The translations under genes were made by a program, and so were the position numbers. Source: DATFQI01 sp963816955 (GTDB lineage: Bacteria; Actinomycetota; Thermoleophilia; Solirubrobacterales; Solirubrobacteraceae). Taken from it: 64,000 bases of DNA. Numbering within the stretch: position 1 is the stretch's first letter; every line of letters begins with the position of its first letter. Location: assembly GCA_963816955.1 (NCBI GenBank), contig CAWFME010000009.1, positions 124,001-188,000 on the forward strand. Reading direction: 5' to 3'. The notes under the pieces are model-generated. The model saw only the letters and a program-made list of their open reading frames with translations, did not search any database and was not told where the DNA came from. Shown piece by piece: positions 41,769-50,586 of the stretch.

Positions 41769-42836
41769 CTAGTCGACGACGATCAGGTCCTTGGTCGTAC
41801 ACGTGAGGACGTCGTGGCCGCCCTCGGTCACCACGACGAGGTCCTCGATCCGCACGCCGCCCCGGCCGGGCAGGTAGATGCCCGGCTCGACGGTCACGAC
41901 GTTGCCGGCCACGAGCGCGTCCTTGGCCGTGCGCGCGAGCCGCGGCGCCTCGTGGACCTCGATCCCGACCCCGTGCCCGAGGCCGTGCCCGAAGCGCTCG
42001 CCGTGCCCGCCCTCGGCGATCAGGTCGCGGGCCACGGCGTCGATCTCGTTGCCAGCCGGCCCGGGCCGCACGGCGTCGAGCGCCGCGAGCTGCGCCCGCA
42101 GCGTCAGCGCGTAGATCTCGGCGAGGTCGTCCGGGAGCTCGCCCGTCGCCCAGGTGCGCGTGCAGTCCGAGCAGTAGCCGTCCAGTACCACGCCCATGTC
42201 GAGCGTGACGAGCGTGCCGCGCTCGATCGCCTCGTCCGTCGGGGAGGCGTGCGGGAGCGCTCCGCGCGGGCCCGAGGCGACGATCGACGGGAAGCTCGGG
42301 TCCGTCGCCCCGCGCCGGCGCATCTCGTGCTCGAGGGCGAACGCGACCTCGCGCTCCGTGCGCCCCACGAGCCCCTGCTCGCGCAGCCAGCCGTAGACCT
42401 CGTCGGCCAGCGCGGCGGCCGCGGCGATCTTCGCGACCTCGCCGGGCTCCTTGATCGCCCGCTCCGCCTCGACGACGCCGCCCGCGCCCTTGAGCGCGAT
42501 CCGCTCGGGGACGACCGAGCGCAGCCGCTGGTGGCCGCGCACGGACACGTGGTCGTCGTCGAAGCCGAGCGTCAGCTCGCCCTCGGGCCAGCCCGTCTCC
42601 AGCGCCGTGATGAAGTCCTGCGGGCCCTGCTCGCGGTCGAAGTCGGGCACCTCGCTCGCCGCCTGCTCGACGTAGCGGAAATCGGTGACGAACCGGCGCA
42701 CGTCGCGGCCCACGACCGCCATGCCGTTGGAGCCGGTGAAGCCCGTCAGGTAGCGCAGGTTGGGGCCGTGGCTGACCAGCAGCAGGTCGACGCCCTTCTC
42801 CTCCAGGCGCGCGGCGACGCGGTCGGCACGGCTCAT
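41769..42836 (-). CDS. pepP: Xaa-Pro aminopeptidase (M24 family)
   Basis: 355 residues with an N-terminal creatinase-like domain and a pita-bread catalytic domain. The five metal ligands are visible: Asp in LVTLDMGVV, Asp in YCSDCTRTW, His in FGHGLGHGVG, Glu in VTVEPGIYLP and Glu in RIEDLVVV. It removes N-terminal residues before proline, a fitting neighbour for the EF-P gene. ATGA overlap with the aroQ stop. The PepQ (prolidase) label is used for close relatives; the two cannot be separated here. Confidence 0.87.
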   Translation of the reverse strand: MSRADRVAARLEEKGVDLLLVSHGPNLRYLTGFTGSNGMAVVGRDVRRFVTDFRYVEQAASEVPDFDREQGPQDFITALETGWPEGELTLGFDDDHVSVRGHQRLRSVVPERIALKGAGGVVEAERAIKEPGEVAKIAAAAALADEVYGWLREQGLVGRTEREVAFALEHEMRRRGATDPSFPSIVASGPRGALPHASPTDEAIERGTLVTLDMGVVLDGYCSDCTRTWATGELPDDLAEIYALTLRAQLAALDAVRPGPAGNEIDAVARDLIAEGGHGERFGHGLGHGVGIEVHEAPRLARTAKDALVAGNVVTVEPGIYLPGRGGVRIEDLVVVTEGGHDVLTCTTKDLIVVD

Positions 42837-43270
42837 GCGAAGGCCTCCTTGAGATGCTCGAGCGCCTCGCGGTAGCCGTCCGGCCCCTTGCCGGAGACCC
42901 GCGCGATGCAGGCGCCCTCGAGCACGGACACGCGGCGGAACGCCTCGCGGTGCTCGACGTCGGACAGATGGACCTCGACGGCTGGCAGGCCGGAGACCTC
43001 CAGCGCGTCGCGCAGCGCCCAGGCGTAGTGCGTCCAGGCGCCGGGGTTGAGGATCAGCCCGTCCGAGAAGTCGGCCGCCTTGTGCAGCTCCTGGACGTAC
43101 TCGCCCTCGAAGTCCGACTGGAAGAAGCGCGTCTCCAGGCCGAGCTCGCGGCCGAAGCGGCCGATCTGCTGCTCGAGCCGGAACAGGCTGAGCCCACCGT
43201 AGATCTCGGCCGGGCGGCGGTCGAGCGCGCCGAGGTTGATCCCGTGCAGCACGGTCACGCGGTTCTTCAT
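42833..43270 (-). CDS. aroQ: 3-dehydroquinate dehydratase, type II
   Basis: 145 residues: VTVLHGINLGALDRRPAEIYG carries the catalytic Tyr, then FFQSDFEGEYVQELHKAA, LILNPGAWTHYAWALRDAL and VEVHLSDVEHREAFRRVSVL with the catalytic His. This dodecameric enzyme makes 3-dehydroshikimate. The N-terminal Leu-His-Gly replaces the more usual NGPNLN (HGINLG). ATGA overlaps on both sides couple it to aroKB and pepP. Confidence 0.93.
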   Translation of the reverse strand: MKNRVTVLHGINLGALDRRPAEIYGGLSLFRLEQQIGRFGRELGLETRFFQSDFEGEYVQELHKAADFSDGLILNPGAWTHYAWALRDALEVSGLPAVEVHLSDVEHREAFRRVSVLEGACIARVSGKGPDGYREALEHLKEAFA

Positions 43271-44784
43271 GACCGCTCCAACTCTGCCACCGCCGCCCGC
43301 AGGTCGTCGGGCGAGACGACCATCCCCGTGCGCACGTCGCCCGGCGCCTCCACCAGCGCGAACCCGACGCGCCCGCCGCGGCGCTTCTTGTCGCGCGCGG
43401 TGGCGGCGACGACGTCGGCCGGGTCGATCGCCGGGTCCAGGCGCGTCGGCAGGCCGTGCTCGGCCAGCAGGCCGGCCACCTCCTCGCGCAGCGCGGGCTG
43501 GGCGGAGAGCGTCAGCGCCGCGAGCAGCCCGAGCCCGACGGCCTCGCCGTGGCGGTAGCGCGCGTAGCCCGTGACGGTCTCGATCGCGTGCCCGACGGTG
43601 TGGCCGAGGTTGAGGCGCTGGCGCGCGCCGGCGTCGCGCTCGTCGGCGGCCACCACGGCGAGCTTCGTGCGCGCGCAGGCCAGCACGAGGTCGCGGTCGG
43701 CCTGCGCCGAGCGCGTCCGCACGCGCTTCCACAGCGGCCCGCCCGCGATCAGCGCGGTCTTGATCACCTCGGCCCAGCCTGCCGCGAGCTCCTCGGGCGG
43801 CAGCGTGGCGAGCGTGCGCGGGTCCGCGAGCACCGCCGCGGGCTGGTGGTAGACGCCCGCGTAGTTCTTGCCCTGCGGCAGGTCGACGCCGGTCTTGCCG
43901 CCGTAGGCCGAGTCCACCTGGGCCACGAGCGTCGTCGGCACCTGCACCACGCGCACGCCGCGCTGGTAGACCGCGGCGCAGAAGCCCGCGAGGTCGCCCA
44001 CCACGCCGCCGCCGAGCGCGATCACGTGCCCGTCGTGGTCCAGCCGCGCCTCCGCGAGCGCCTCGAGCACCGTCCCGGCCGTCGCCAGCGTCTTGGCCGT
44101 CTCCCCCGGCTCGATCGCCGTCCGCGAGACGGCCTCGAAGGCGCCGCCGTAGAGCGCGCCGACGGTCTCGTCCGTCACCAGGTGGCCGTCCCCCTCGAGC
44201 GCCCGGAAGCCCGAGCCGACGAGCCCCTCCCCGACGTAGACCGGGTACTCGCCGGACGCGGCGGTCGCCCACAGCAGCTTCGTGCCCGCGGGCGCGGCGG
44301 CCAGCGCGCGCAGGGCCGGCACGGCGCGGCGCACGACGTCGCGCGAGGAGTCGGCCAGCACGGCGTCGGCGATCGAGTCGTACAGCGGCCCCCGGTCGGC
44401 CAGCAGGGCGGCGAAGCGCGAGCGGTCGCGCGCGAGCGGCCGGCGCCCGCCCGCCCGCCGCCAGGCGGTCTCCTCGTCGACGTCGAGCAGGACGACGGTG
44501 TGGCCCGCCAGCAGCGAGCGCACCCGCTCGGAGCCGATCGCGCCGCCGCCCAGCGACAGCACCGCCGACGGCGGCCGCTCGAGCAGCTCGGCGACGACGT
44601 CCTCCTCGAGCGTCCGGAACGCGCGCTCCCCGTGCGCGGCGAAGTACTCCTCGATCGTGCAGCCCAGCCGCTCCTCGAGCACGTGGTCGGAGTCGACCGC
44701 GCGCGCCCCGAGCGCCGCGCCGGCGGCGCGGGCGGCGCTGGTCTTGCCCGCGCCCATGAAGCCGATGAAGACGAGCGCGCTCAG
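43267..44784 (-). CDS. aroKB: Bifunctional shikimate kinase / 3-dehydroquinate synthase (AroKB fusion)
   Basis: A 505-residue fusion. Residues 1-165 are shikimate kinase: P-loop FIGFMGAGKTSAARAAGAAL, DSDHVLEERLG, FRTLEEDVV, LSLGGGAI, RPLARDR lid. From about residue 175 comes dehydroquinate synthase: VIALGGGVVGDLAGFCAAVY, VPTTLVAQVDSAYGGKTGVD, GWAEVIKTALI and the metal ligands in LNLGHTVGHAIE and YRHGEAVGLG. Together they catalyse two non-consecutive shikimate steps. No ATG/GTG/TTG lies near the natural start; the best reading is CTG at 44784 in a CTGA overlap with the aroC stop, where LSALVFIGFMG would normally read MSAL. Confidence 0.9.
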   Translation of the reverse strand: MSALVFIGFMGAGKTSAARAAGAALGARAVDSDHVLEERLGCTIEEYFAAHGERAFRTLEEDVVAELLERPPSAVLSLGGGAIGSERVRSLLAGHTVVLLDVDEETAWRRAGGRRPLARDRSRFAALLADRGPLYDSIADAVLADSSRDVVRRAVPALRALAAAPAGTKLLWATAASGEYPVYVGEGLVGSGFRALEGDGHLVTDETVGALYGGAFEAVSRTAIEPGETAKTLATAGTVLEALAEARLDHDGHVIALGGGVVGDLAGFCAAVYQRGVRVVQVPTTLVAQVDSAYGGKTGVDLPQGKNYAGVYHQPAAVLADPRTLATLPPEELAAGWAEVIKTALIAGGPLWKRVRTRSAQADRDLVLACARTKLAVVAADERDAGARQRLNLGHTVGHAIETVTGYARYRHGEAVGLGLLAALTLSAQPALREEVAGLLAEHGLPTRLDPAIDPADVVAATARDKKRRGGRVGFALVEAPGDVRTGMVVSPDDLRAAVAELERS

Positions 44785-45953
44785 CGCCGGTGCCAGCCGA
44801 TGCGGCGCGTGTAGGCGTCCATCGCGGCGCGGACGTCGTCGATGTGGTCGCCGCCGAACTTGTCCCGGCACGCGGAGGCGAGCACGATCGCCAGCATCGC
44901 CTCCCCCACGACGCCGGCCGCCGGCACGGTGCAGGAGTCGGTGCGCTCGCGCAGGGCCTGCGCGGGCTCGCGCGTGGCGATGTCGACCGAGCGCAGCGGC
45001 TTGGTGAGCGTCGGCAGCGGCTTCATCGCGCAGCGCACGACGACCGGCTCGCCGTTGGTCATGCCGCCCTCGATCCCGCCCGAGCGGTTGGTCTCGCGGA
45101 AGTAGCCGCGCTCGCCGGAGTAGAAGATCTCGTCGTGGGCGGCCGAGCCGGGCCGGCCCGCGAGGTCGAACCCGTCGCCGATCCCGCAGCCCTTGATCGC
45201 CTGGATCGAGAGCATCGCCAGCCCGATCAGCCCGTCCAGGCGCTCCTCCCAGGACACGTGCGAGCCGAGCCCGGGCACGAGCCCGTACGCGCGGACCTCG
45301 AAGACGCCGCCGAGCGACTCGTTGGCCTTGCGCAGGACGTTGATCTCCTCGACCATCGCCCGCGAGGCGTCGGCGTCGAGGCAGCGGACGGGCGAGGCGT
45401 CGACGCCGGCGAAGTCCTCGAGCGCCAGATCGCCGGATGAAGCCCCGCCCGCCCGCACGGAGCCGATCTGGGTCACGTGCGAGACGACCTCGATCCCGAG
45501 CGCGCGCAGGAACGCCTTGGCCAGCGCGCCGCCGGCGACGCGCGCGGCGGTCTCGCGCGCGCTGGCGCGCTCGAGCACGTTGCGGACGTCGCTGAAGCCG
45601 AACTTCTGCACCCCGGCCAGGTCGGCGTGGCCCGGCCGCGGGAGGTGGACCTCCGGCACGTCGGCCTCGACGGGCCATGGGTTCATCCGCTCCTCCCAGT
45701 TGGCGAAGTCGCGGTTGGCGACCGTCAGGGAGACCGGACCGCCGAGCGTGCGGCCGTGGCGGACGCCGGCCGTGACGTCGGCGGCGTCCTTCTCGATCTT
45801 CATGCGCCCGCCGCGGCCGTGGCCGAGCTGGCGCCGCGCCATGTCGCGGTCGATCAGCTCGCGGTCGAGCTCGAGCCCGGCCGGGAGCCCCTCGACGATG
45901 CAGGTGAGGCCGGGCCCATGGGACTCCCCGGCGGTGATGACGCGCAGCGGCAC
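44781..45953 (-). CDS. aroC: Chorismate synthase
   Basis: 390 residues with the three family signatures: GESHGPGLTCIVEGLPAGL, the basic ARRQLGHGRGGRMKIEKDAA region, and CRDKFGGDHIDDVRAAMDAY; also SGGIEGGMTNGEPVVVRCAM. It makes chorismate from EPSP with reduced FMN. The GTG at 45953 is supported by TAAGAT 7 nt upstream, so the aroC-aroKB-aroQ-pepP unit starts here rather than with the pilus genes. Confidence 0.95.
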   Translation of the reverse strand: MPLRVITAGESHGPGLTCIVEGLPAGLELDRELIDRDMARRQLGHGRGGRMKIEKDAADVTAGVRHGRTLGGPVSLTVANRDFANWEERMNPWPVEADVPEVHLPRPGHADLAGVQKFGFSDVRNVLERASARETAARVAGGALAKAFLRALGIEVVSHVTQIGSVRAGGASSGDLALEDFAGVDASPVRCLDADASRAMVEEINVLRKANESLGGVFEVRAYGLVPGLGSHVSWEERLDGLIGLAMLSIQAIKGCGIGDGFDLAGRPGSAAHDEIFYSGERGYFRETNRSGGIEGGMTNGEPVVVRCAMKPLPTLTKPLRSVDIATREPAQALRERTDSCTVPAAGVVGEAMLAIVLASACRDKFGGDHIDDVRAAMDAYTRRIGWHRR

Positions 45954-45960
45954 CGCCCGG

Positions 45961-45966
45961 ATCTTA
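45961..45966 (-). promoter_or_regulatory. TAAGAT -10-like hexamer for aroC
   Basis: 7 nt before the aroC GTG with no Shine-Dalgarno. It separates transcription of the aromatic-pathway genes from the pilus operon upstream. Confidence 0.55.
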
Positions 45967-46001
45967 TGAAGACCCAGGCGGCGCCGCGGAGCGGCAGGTG
46001 C

Positions 46002-46994
46002 TCAGAAGCCGCCGGCGGTGCCGAGCGCGGCGCGCGCGGTCTTCGCCCGGAGGGCTTTGAAGGCGCGCTGGCCGATCTTGCGCACGGTGCCCGACTTGGC
46101 GTCGTAGCGGTAGCGCAGCGGGCCCACGGCGGCCTGACGGGCGCGCAGCACGCTGCGGCCGGCCTTGGACGTCTTGGCGCGGGACTTGACGGCCGCGGCC
46201 GCGTCGTCCGTCTTGCTCGTCTTGATCTTGAGCAGGTCGAGCTGGTACTGCGAGCCGACGTTGCCCTCCTCGTCGGTGACGTCGAGGAACTCGGTGTCGC
46301 CGGGACGCATGTGCAGCGTCTCGCAGTTGGCCGGGCTCGGCTTGCAGACCGCGTCGCCCTGGGCCACGACGCCCTCGTCGACCATGAAGACGGCCGTCTT
46401 GCCGCCCTTGCCCGGGCCGAGGTAGACGAGCACGGGCTCGTCCGCCGAGGGCAGGGCCTGCAGGCGCGGCACGTTCATCCGGTCGAGCGCGTCCGCCTCG
46501 GAGTCGCCGAAGCGCACGGTCAGCGAGTACAGCTCGTACGTGGGCTTGGGCTGCGCCGGGGCGACGGGCATGCCGGGCACGCCGATCGGGCCGCCGGTCG
46601 CCGGCGGGACCGTGGGCGTGCCGACGTCGGCCGGCTTGCCGCCCGTGTCGCCGATCGTGTTGAGGGGCGCGCCACCGCCGGACGCGGAGTCCGGGGTCGG
46701 CGTCGCCGTGGCCTCGGGCTCGGGGGCGGGCTCGAACGGGTTCTTGCTCGCGCCGAGCACGCGCCGGCGCTGCTTGGGCGTGCTGCCGTCCCCGGCGAGG
46801 GCCACCACCGGGTCCGACATGTCGTCGGCGGTGAGGCTCTTGTCGGCGGAAGGCGTGGCGGGCGCCGGCGCGACCGGCGCCGGGTCCTTGGCGAGGACGA
46901 ACGGGATCGCGGCGAGCGCGGCCACGAGCAGGATCGCCACGGGCAGCAGACGTCGCTGCACGAGGCTGCTCCAGACGTTCTCGAGGGGCTTCAT
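46002..46994 (-). CDS. PilP-like pilus assembly protein (unrecognised family)
   Basis: 330 residues: one membrane segment (LLPVAILLVAALAAIPFVLA, about residues 16-35), then a Pro/Ala-rich linker with Pro-Thr-Pro runs, then a compact domain containing YELYSLTVRFG and MRPGDTEFLDV. The order pilM ... pilN-pilO-this gene and the bitopic-plus-flexible-linker layout resemble PilP or the GspC-like clamp that joins PilNO to other parts, but no secretin gene is in the window and sequence identity to PilP is not evident. Its ATG overlaps the pilO stop. Confidence 0.55.
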   Translation of the reverse strand: MKPLENVWSSLVQRRLLPVAILLVAALAAIPFVLAKDPAPVAPAPATPSADKSLTADDMSDPVVALAGDGSTPKQRRRVLGASKNPFEPAPEPEATATPTPDSASGGGAPLNTIGDTGGKPADVGTPTVPPATGGPIGVPGMPVAPAQPKPTYELYSLTVRFGDSEADALDRMNVPRLQALPSADEPVLVYLGPGKGGKTAVFMVDEGVVAQGDAVCKPSPANCETLHMRPGDTEFLDVTDEEGNVGSQYQLDLLKIKTSKTDDAAAAVKSRAKTSKAGRSVLRARQAAVGPLRYRYDAKSGTVRKIGQRAFKALRAKTARAALGTAGGF

Positions 46995-47743
46995 CGGGTG
47001 GCTCCGGTGACGGTCGCGGGGGTGGTCGGGACGGCGGGGTCGGCCGGAGCCGGGGTCGCCGCAGGGGTCGCGGCGGCCGGACCCTGGGCGGTCGCGCCCG
47101 CGGTCAGGCCCTGCGTCTCGGGCACCAGGTAGGAGCTGGCGCCGATCTGCGCACGGATGTTCGGGAAGCCCTCCGCGTCGACCTGGAGGTCGACCGTCTC
47201 CAGCCGCAGCAGGCGGCCGGTGACCTTGAGCTGCTCGTTGCGCAGCGACACGAAGCGCTCCATGCGGGCGAAGAACTGCGACAGGTTGGCGTAGGTCCCG
47301 CGGAAGGAGAAGCTGAACGGCAGCGCCGAGAAGCCGGCGGGGCCGACGGCCACCGCGCCCGGAGCCAGCGGCGCAGCGTCGCCCGCCGCGTCCGAAGCGG
47401 CCGCCGAGGCGCTCGCGCCGCCGATCGACACCGTGCGGAAGTCGACGTTGGTGCCGCCGGCCTCCGCGTCGATCTGCACGAGCAGCGAGCGGACGTCGTC
47501 GTCGTCCGGCACGGCCTTGCCGAGCCGCACCACGGACGCGTAGTTCTTGCCGTAGTTGGCCTTGGAGGACTGGTAGCTCGCCAGCGTCTGCTCGGCCGTC
47601 TTGACCTCGGCCTGCTTGGTGGCGATCTTCGTCTCCAGGGCCGCCGCCTCCTCGCGCTTGGGCGAGAGGGCGAGGAACCAGAAGGCGGCGGTGGCCGCCG
47701 CGGCCGCGACGACCGCGATCAGGAGCGTCTTATTGTTGGTCAC
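46991..47743 (-). CDS. pilO: Type IV pilus inner-membrane alignment protein PilO
   Basis: 250 residues: a short cytoplasmic start, one membrane segment (LLIAVVAAAAATAAFWFLAL), a coiled coil (REEAAALETKIATKQAEVKT) and a ferredoxin-like domain with LVQIDAEAGGTNVDFRTVSI and FSFRGTYANLSQFFARMERF, all typical of PilO/GspM-like proteins. A Pro/Ala/Thr-rich tail follows. It pairs with PilN in the periplasm-side ring of the pilus motor platform. Starts 5 nt after pilN. Confidence 0.8.
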   Translation of the reverse strand: MTNNKTLLIAVVAAAAATAAFWFLALSPKREEAAALETKIATKQAEVKTAEQTLASYQSSKANYGKNYASVVRLGKAVPDDDDVRSLLVQIDAEAGGTNVDFRTVSIGGASASAAASDAAGDAAPLAPGAVAVGPAGFSALPFSFSFRGTYANLSQFFARMERFVSLRNEQLKVTGRLLRLETVDLQVDAEGFPNIRAQIGASSYLVPETQGLTAGATAQGPAAATPAATPAPADPAVPTTPATVTGATR

Positions 47744-47748
47744 GGTCT

Positions 47749-48600
47749 TTAGGGGGTGGTCGTGGGGGCGGGCGTGGGCGTGGCGGCCGGGGCCGACGTG
47801 GTCGTCGAGCCTGCGGGAGCCGGGGTTGCGCCCGCCGCCGGGGTGGCGGTCGGGGTGGCGCCGGGAGCGGGGGTCGCCGCCGCGGCCGGGGCCGCGCCGG
47901 TCGGGGCGGTGCTCGCGGAGGCGGCGCCCTCGAAGAAGACGACCATCTCGAAGGCCGGCACGTCGGACTTGCCGCAGTAGCCGGTCGAGTTCGGAGCCGT
48001 GCGCTCGCCGCCGCCCGTGCCGCCCGCAGTGGCCTCCTTGTCGGACTTGGCCAGCGAGACGCGGGTGACGCCGTCGATGTTGCGCAGTCGCGCCATCAGC
48101 TCGGCGACCTTGGTCTGGGAGTAGGTGCAGCCGACCACGGTGATCGCCGGCGCGGTGATCGCGCCGCGGATGCTGCTGCCGCCGGTGGCGGCCGTCGCGG
48201 ACCCGAGATCGCCCTTGAGCGTGGCGATCGTCACGTCGCTCGGGACGGCGCGGGAGAGGTCGCGCAGCGCCTGCTCCCAGTCGAAGCGGGAGTTGGCGAG
48301 GTCCTTGACGGTCTGCACGCGGGCGTTGGCGACCGACTCGAAGTCCGCGTAGGGCTTGAGCTGGTTCACCTGCTTCGTGACGGCCGCCGACTTGGCGGTC
48401 GCCGCGGCCAGCTCGGCCTTGCGGTCCTTGACCGTGTTGCCGGCCAGGACGTAGGCGGCCAGCGCCAGCACGGCGAAGGCGAGGACACCGAGCACGACGA
48501 ACGCGCCGGCTCCGGAGTTCTCGACCCCGGTGGGGACCGCGGGGGCGGGTCCCTTGGGACCGCTCTGCAGGTCGGGCGGAAGCAGGTTGACAGCTCTCAT
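47749..48600 (-). CDS. pilN: Type IV pilus assembly protein PilN
   Basis: 283 residues: the cytoplasmic N-terminus starts MRAVNLLPPDLQ, close to the INLLP motif by which PilN binds PilM; one membrane segment (GAFVVLGVLAFAVLALAAYV); a coiled coil; and a ferredoxin-like domain with LRDLSRAVPSDVTIATLKGD. The last 70 residues are a Pro/Ala/Thr low-complexity tail. ATG at 48600, 10 nt after GCCGATAA of a sigma-28-like promoter. Confidence 0.82.
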   Translation of the reverse strand: MRAVNLLPPDLQSGPKGPAPAVPTGVENSGAGAFVVLGVLAFAVLALAAYVLAGNTVKDRKAELAAATAKSAAVTKQVNQLKPYADFESVANARVQTVKDLANSRFDWEQALRDLSRAVPSDVTIATLKGDLGSATAATGGSSIRGAITAPAITVVGCTYSQTKVAELMARLRNIDGVTRVSLAKSDKEATAGGTGGGERTAPNSTGYCGKSDVPAFEMVVFFEGAASASTAPTGAAPAAAATPAPGATPTATPAAGATPAPAGSTTTSAPAATPTPAPTTTP

Positions 48601-48610
48601 CTCGCTTGGC

Positions 48611-48637
48611 TTATCGGCACCCCCTTAGACCGCCTTG
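48611..48637 (-). promoter_or_regulatory. Sigma-28/WhiG-type promoter for pilN-pilO
   Basis: CAAG (48637 to 48634), 15 nt, then GCCGATAA (48618 to 48611), a full match to the FliA/WhiG -10. The ATG of pilN lies 10 nt downstream. The same layout occurs before pilM and pilA1. Confidence 0.65.
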
Positions 48638-48647
48638 AGGCTCACGG

Positions 48648-48693
48648 GTGGGGTGAGCACCCCACGTGCGCCCGGCTCCGCGCTGGAGCGCGG
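48648..48693 (-). terminator. Two tandem hairpins after pilD
   Basis: Just past the pilD stop are CCGCGC-TGGA-GCGCGG (48678-48693) and GTGGGGTG-AG-CACCCCAC (48648-48665). There is no T-run. They could end the pilM-pilD transcript ahead of the pilN promoter. Confidence 0.4.
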
Positions 48694-48696
48694 TTT

Positions 48697-49458
48697 CTAG
48701 AGGAAGGAGTCGGCGTACCAGTCGACGAGCGCGTCGCCTGCGAACAGCCCGACGACGCCGCCGAGGGCGAGCCAGGGGCCGAACGGGATGCCCGCCTTGC
48801 GGCCGTCCTTGACGCCCATGCGGGCGATCACGAGGCCTCCGACGAGCGCGCCGGCGATGAACGCGACGAACATCGCGGGCGCGACCGCGCGCCCGAGGTA
48901 GATGCCCAGGACGAACGCGAGCTTGACGTCCCCCATCCCCATCCCTCTCGGGTAGAAGAACCACGCGAGGAACAGGAAGCCGCCGGCGGCGGCCGAGGCG
49001 ATCAGGTGCTCGACGATCGAGTCCGTGTCGAGCACGGCGATCAGCACGACGCCCAGCACGAAGCCCGGGTAGGTGATCTTGTTCGGGATCAGGTGGTGAT
49101 CGAGGTCGATCAGCGTCACCGGCACCAGCAGGAGCACCAGGACGATGCCGATGACGGCGTCCTCGTCGGCGCCCTTGGCGATCACCACCAGGGCGCACAG
49201 CAGCGCCGTCCCCGCCTCCACGAGCGGGTAGCGGACGGAGATCGGCTCCTTGCAGCTGCGGCAGCGCCCGCGCAGCAGCAGCCACGAGAGCACGGGGATG
49301 TTGTCGTAGGGCTTGACCGGCGCCCCGCAGTTGGGGCAGTGCGACGGCGGGTGCGAGAGCGACTCGCCGCGCGGCAGCCGGTAGGCGACGACGTTGAGGA
49401 AGGACCCGACGATCGCGCCGAGGACCCCGGCGAGCACGGCTCCTGCTGCGGTCGTCAT
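48697..49458 (-). CDS. pilD: Prepilin peptidase / N-methyltransferase (A24)
   Basis: 253 residues, about eight membrane segments. The cytoplasmic methyltransferase loop has two CxxC pairs (HCPNCGAP, RCRSCKEP); the aspartic protease pair is TLIDLDHHLIPN and the GxGD motif GMGMGDVKLAF. It cleaves prepilins after the -1 Gly and methylates the new N-terminus. It sits amid its substrates and is conserved next to aroE in mycobacteria too (Rv2551c, from memory). Confidence 0.92.
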   Translation of the reverse strand: MTTAAGAVLAGVLGAIVGSFLNVVAYRLPRGESLSHPPSHCPNCGAPVKPYDNIPVLSWLLLRGRCRSCKEPISVRYPLVEAGTALLCALVVIAKGADEDAVIGIVLVLLLVPVTLIDLDHHLIPNKITYPGFVLGVVLIAVLDTDSIVEHLIASAAAGGFLFLAWFFYPRGMGMGDVKLAFVLGIYLGRAVAPAMFVAFIAGALVGGLVIARMGVKDGRKAGIPFGPWLALGGVVGLFAGDALVDWYADSFL

Positions 49459-49486
49459 CGTCGACTCAGTTCCACGGCACTGCCCG

Positions 49487-49521
49487 CTCCCCTGCCGCGG
49501 CTCGGCGCCGCGGCACGGGAG
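49487..49521 (-). terminator. Hairpin between pilM and pilD
   Basis: A 14-position stem with one mismatch (49487-49500 with 49508-49521, loop CTCGGCG) fills the gap between the pilM stop and pilD start. No T-run; it may attenuate or protect the upstream transcript. Confidence 0.35.
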
Positions 49522-49530
49522 AGCGAAGGG

Positions 49531-50578
49531 CTAGACGCGGTCGTCGAACGCCAGGCCCGCGGCGACCGCGAGCCGGGCCGGGTCGGCCTCGTCGTCGCCG
49601 TCGACGTCCACGAGCGCCGGCTCGACGGGCAGCTTGAGCTGCTCCGAGAGCTTGTCCGCAAAGCCGGGAATGGCGAGCACGGGGCCCGTCAGCATGGCCC
49701 GCTCGACGTTCTCGGCGCCTTCCTGCATGCGGTAGAAGTTCAGCGAGTTGCGCACGGTGTCGGCGAGCTGGTGCACGCCCTCCTCGAGCGCGGCGCGGGT
49801 CGCCCCGATGAGCTCGGCGTCACCCTCGACGTCCTCGATCGGCGTGAGCAGCCCGACGTGCTGCATCCACTGGCGGGCGTGCTCCTGGGTGAGGGCGCGG
49901 CGCTCGGACAGCGTGTGCACGACGGCGTCGAGCCCGCCGGCGGCCGCGCGGGTGAAGAGGCACCCCGAGCCGTTGGCGACCGCGACGTTCGTGAGGCCGG
50001 CGACGTTGATGTAGAGGATGCGCGTGCTCGGAGGCACGCGGCGCCAGGGCGCGGACCATGCCGAAGGCGGCGAGGTCGATGCCCTCGAGCTCCAGCCCGG
50101 CCTCGCGGGTGGCGGAGACGAGCCGCTCGATCATCTCGCGGCGCACCGCGACGATCACGACGCGCGAGCGCGGGCCCGCCTGCGTGTCGACCACGCCGAG
50201 CGACTGGAAGTCGACGACGGCCTCTTCCATCGGCATCGGGATGTGGTCGGGCGCCTCCTGGTGGACCGCGGCGGCGAGGCCCTTGGGGTCCTCGATCACC
50301 GGCAGGTCCAGCGAGCGCACGACGATCCGCTGGTTGGCGATGCCCAGGCGCACGCGGCGCGGCAGGTCGTTGGCCTCGAAGAGGTCGCGCAGCGCCTCGG
50401 CGAGGGCGGCGGGGTCGGAGGCCTCGCCGTCGCGGAGGACGCCGGGCCGCAGCGTGGCGACCGCGCTCCGCTTGACGGACACGCTGCCGTTGACGTGCAC
50501 TTCGGCGGCGGCGATGTGGCTGGGGTCGAGGTCGAGCCCGACGACGATGGCGGCTGAGCGCTGCTTCTTCTTGAACAC
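49531..50578 (-). CDS. pilM: Type IV pilus actin-like ATPase PilM, one frameshift
   Basis: Starts MFKKKQRSAAIVVGLDLDPS (actin-fold phosphate loop) from a GTG at 50578. SVSVKRSAVATLRPGVLRDG, RIVVRSLDLPVIEDP and VAVRREMIERLVSATREAGL follow, then after a break near 50040 PSTRILYINVAGLTNVAVAN and a C-terminal subdomain. PilM binds PilN and connects the ring to the motors. One extra base explains the break. AGGAGA stands just before the start, and a sigma-28-like -10 immediately upstream. Confidence 0.83.
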
Positions 50579-50586
50579 GATCTCTC

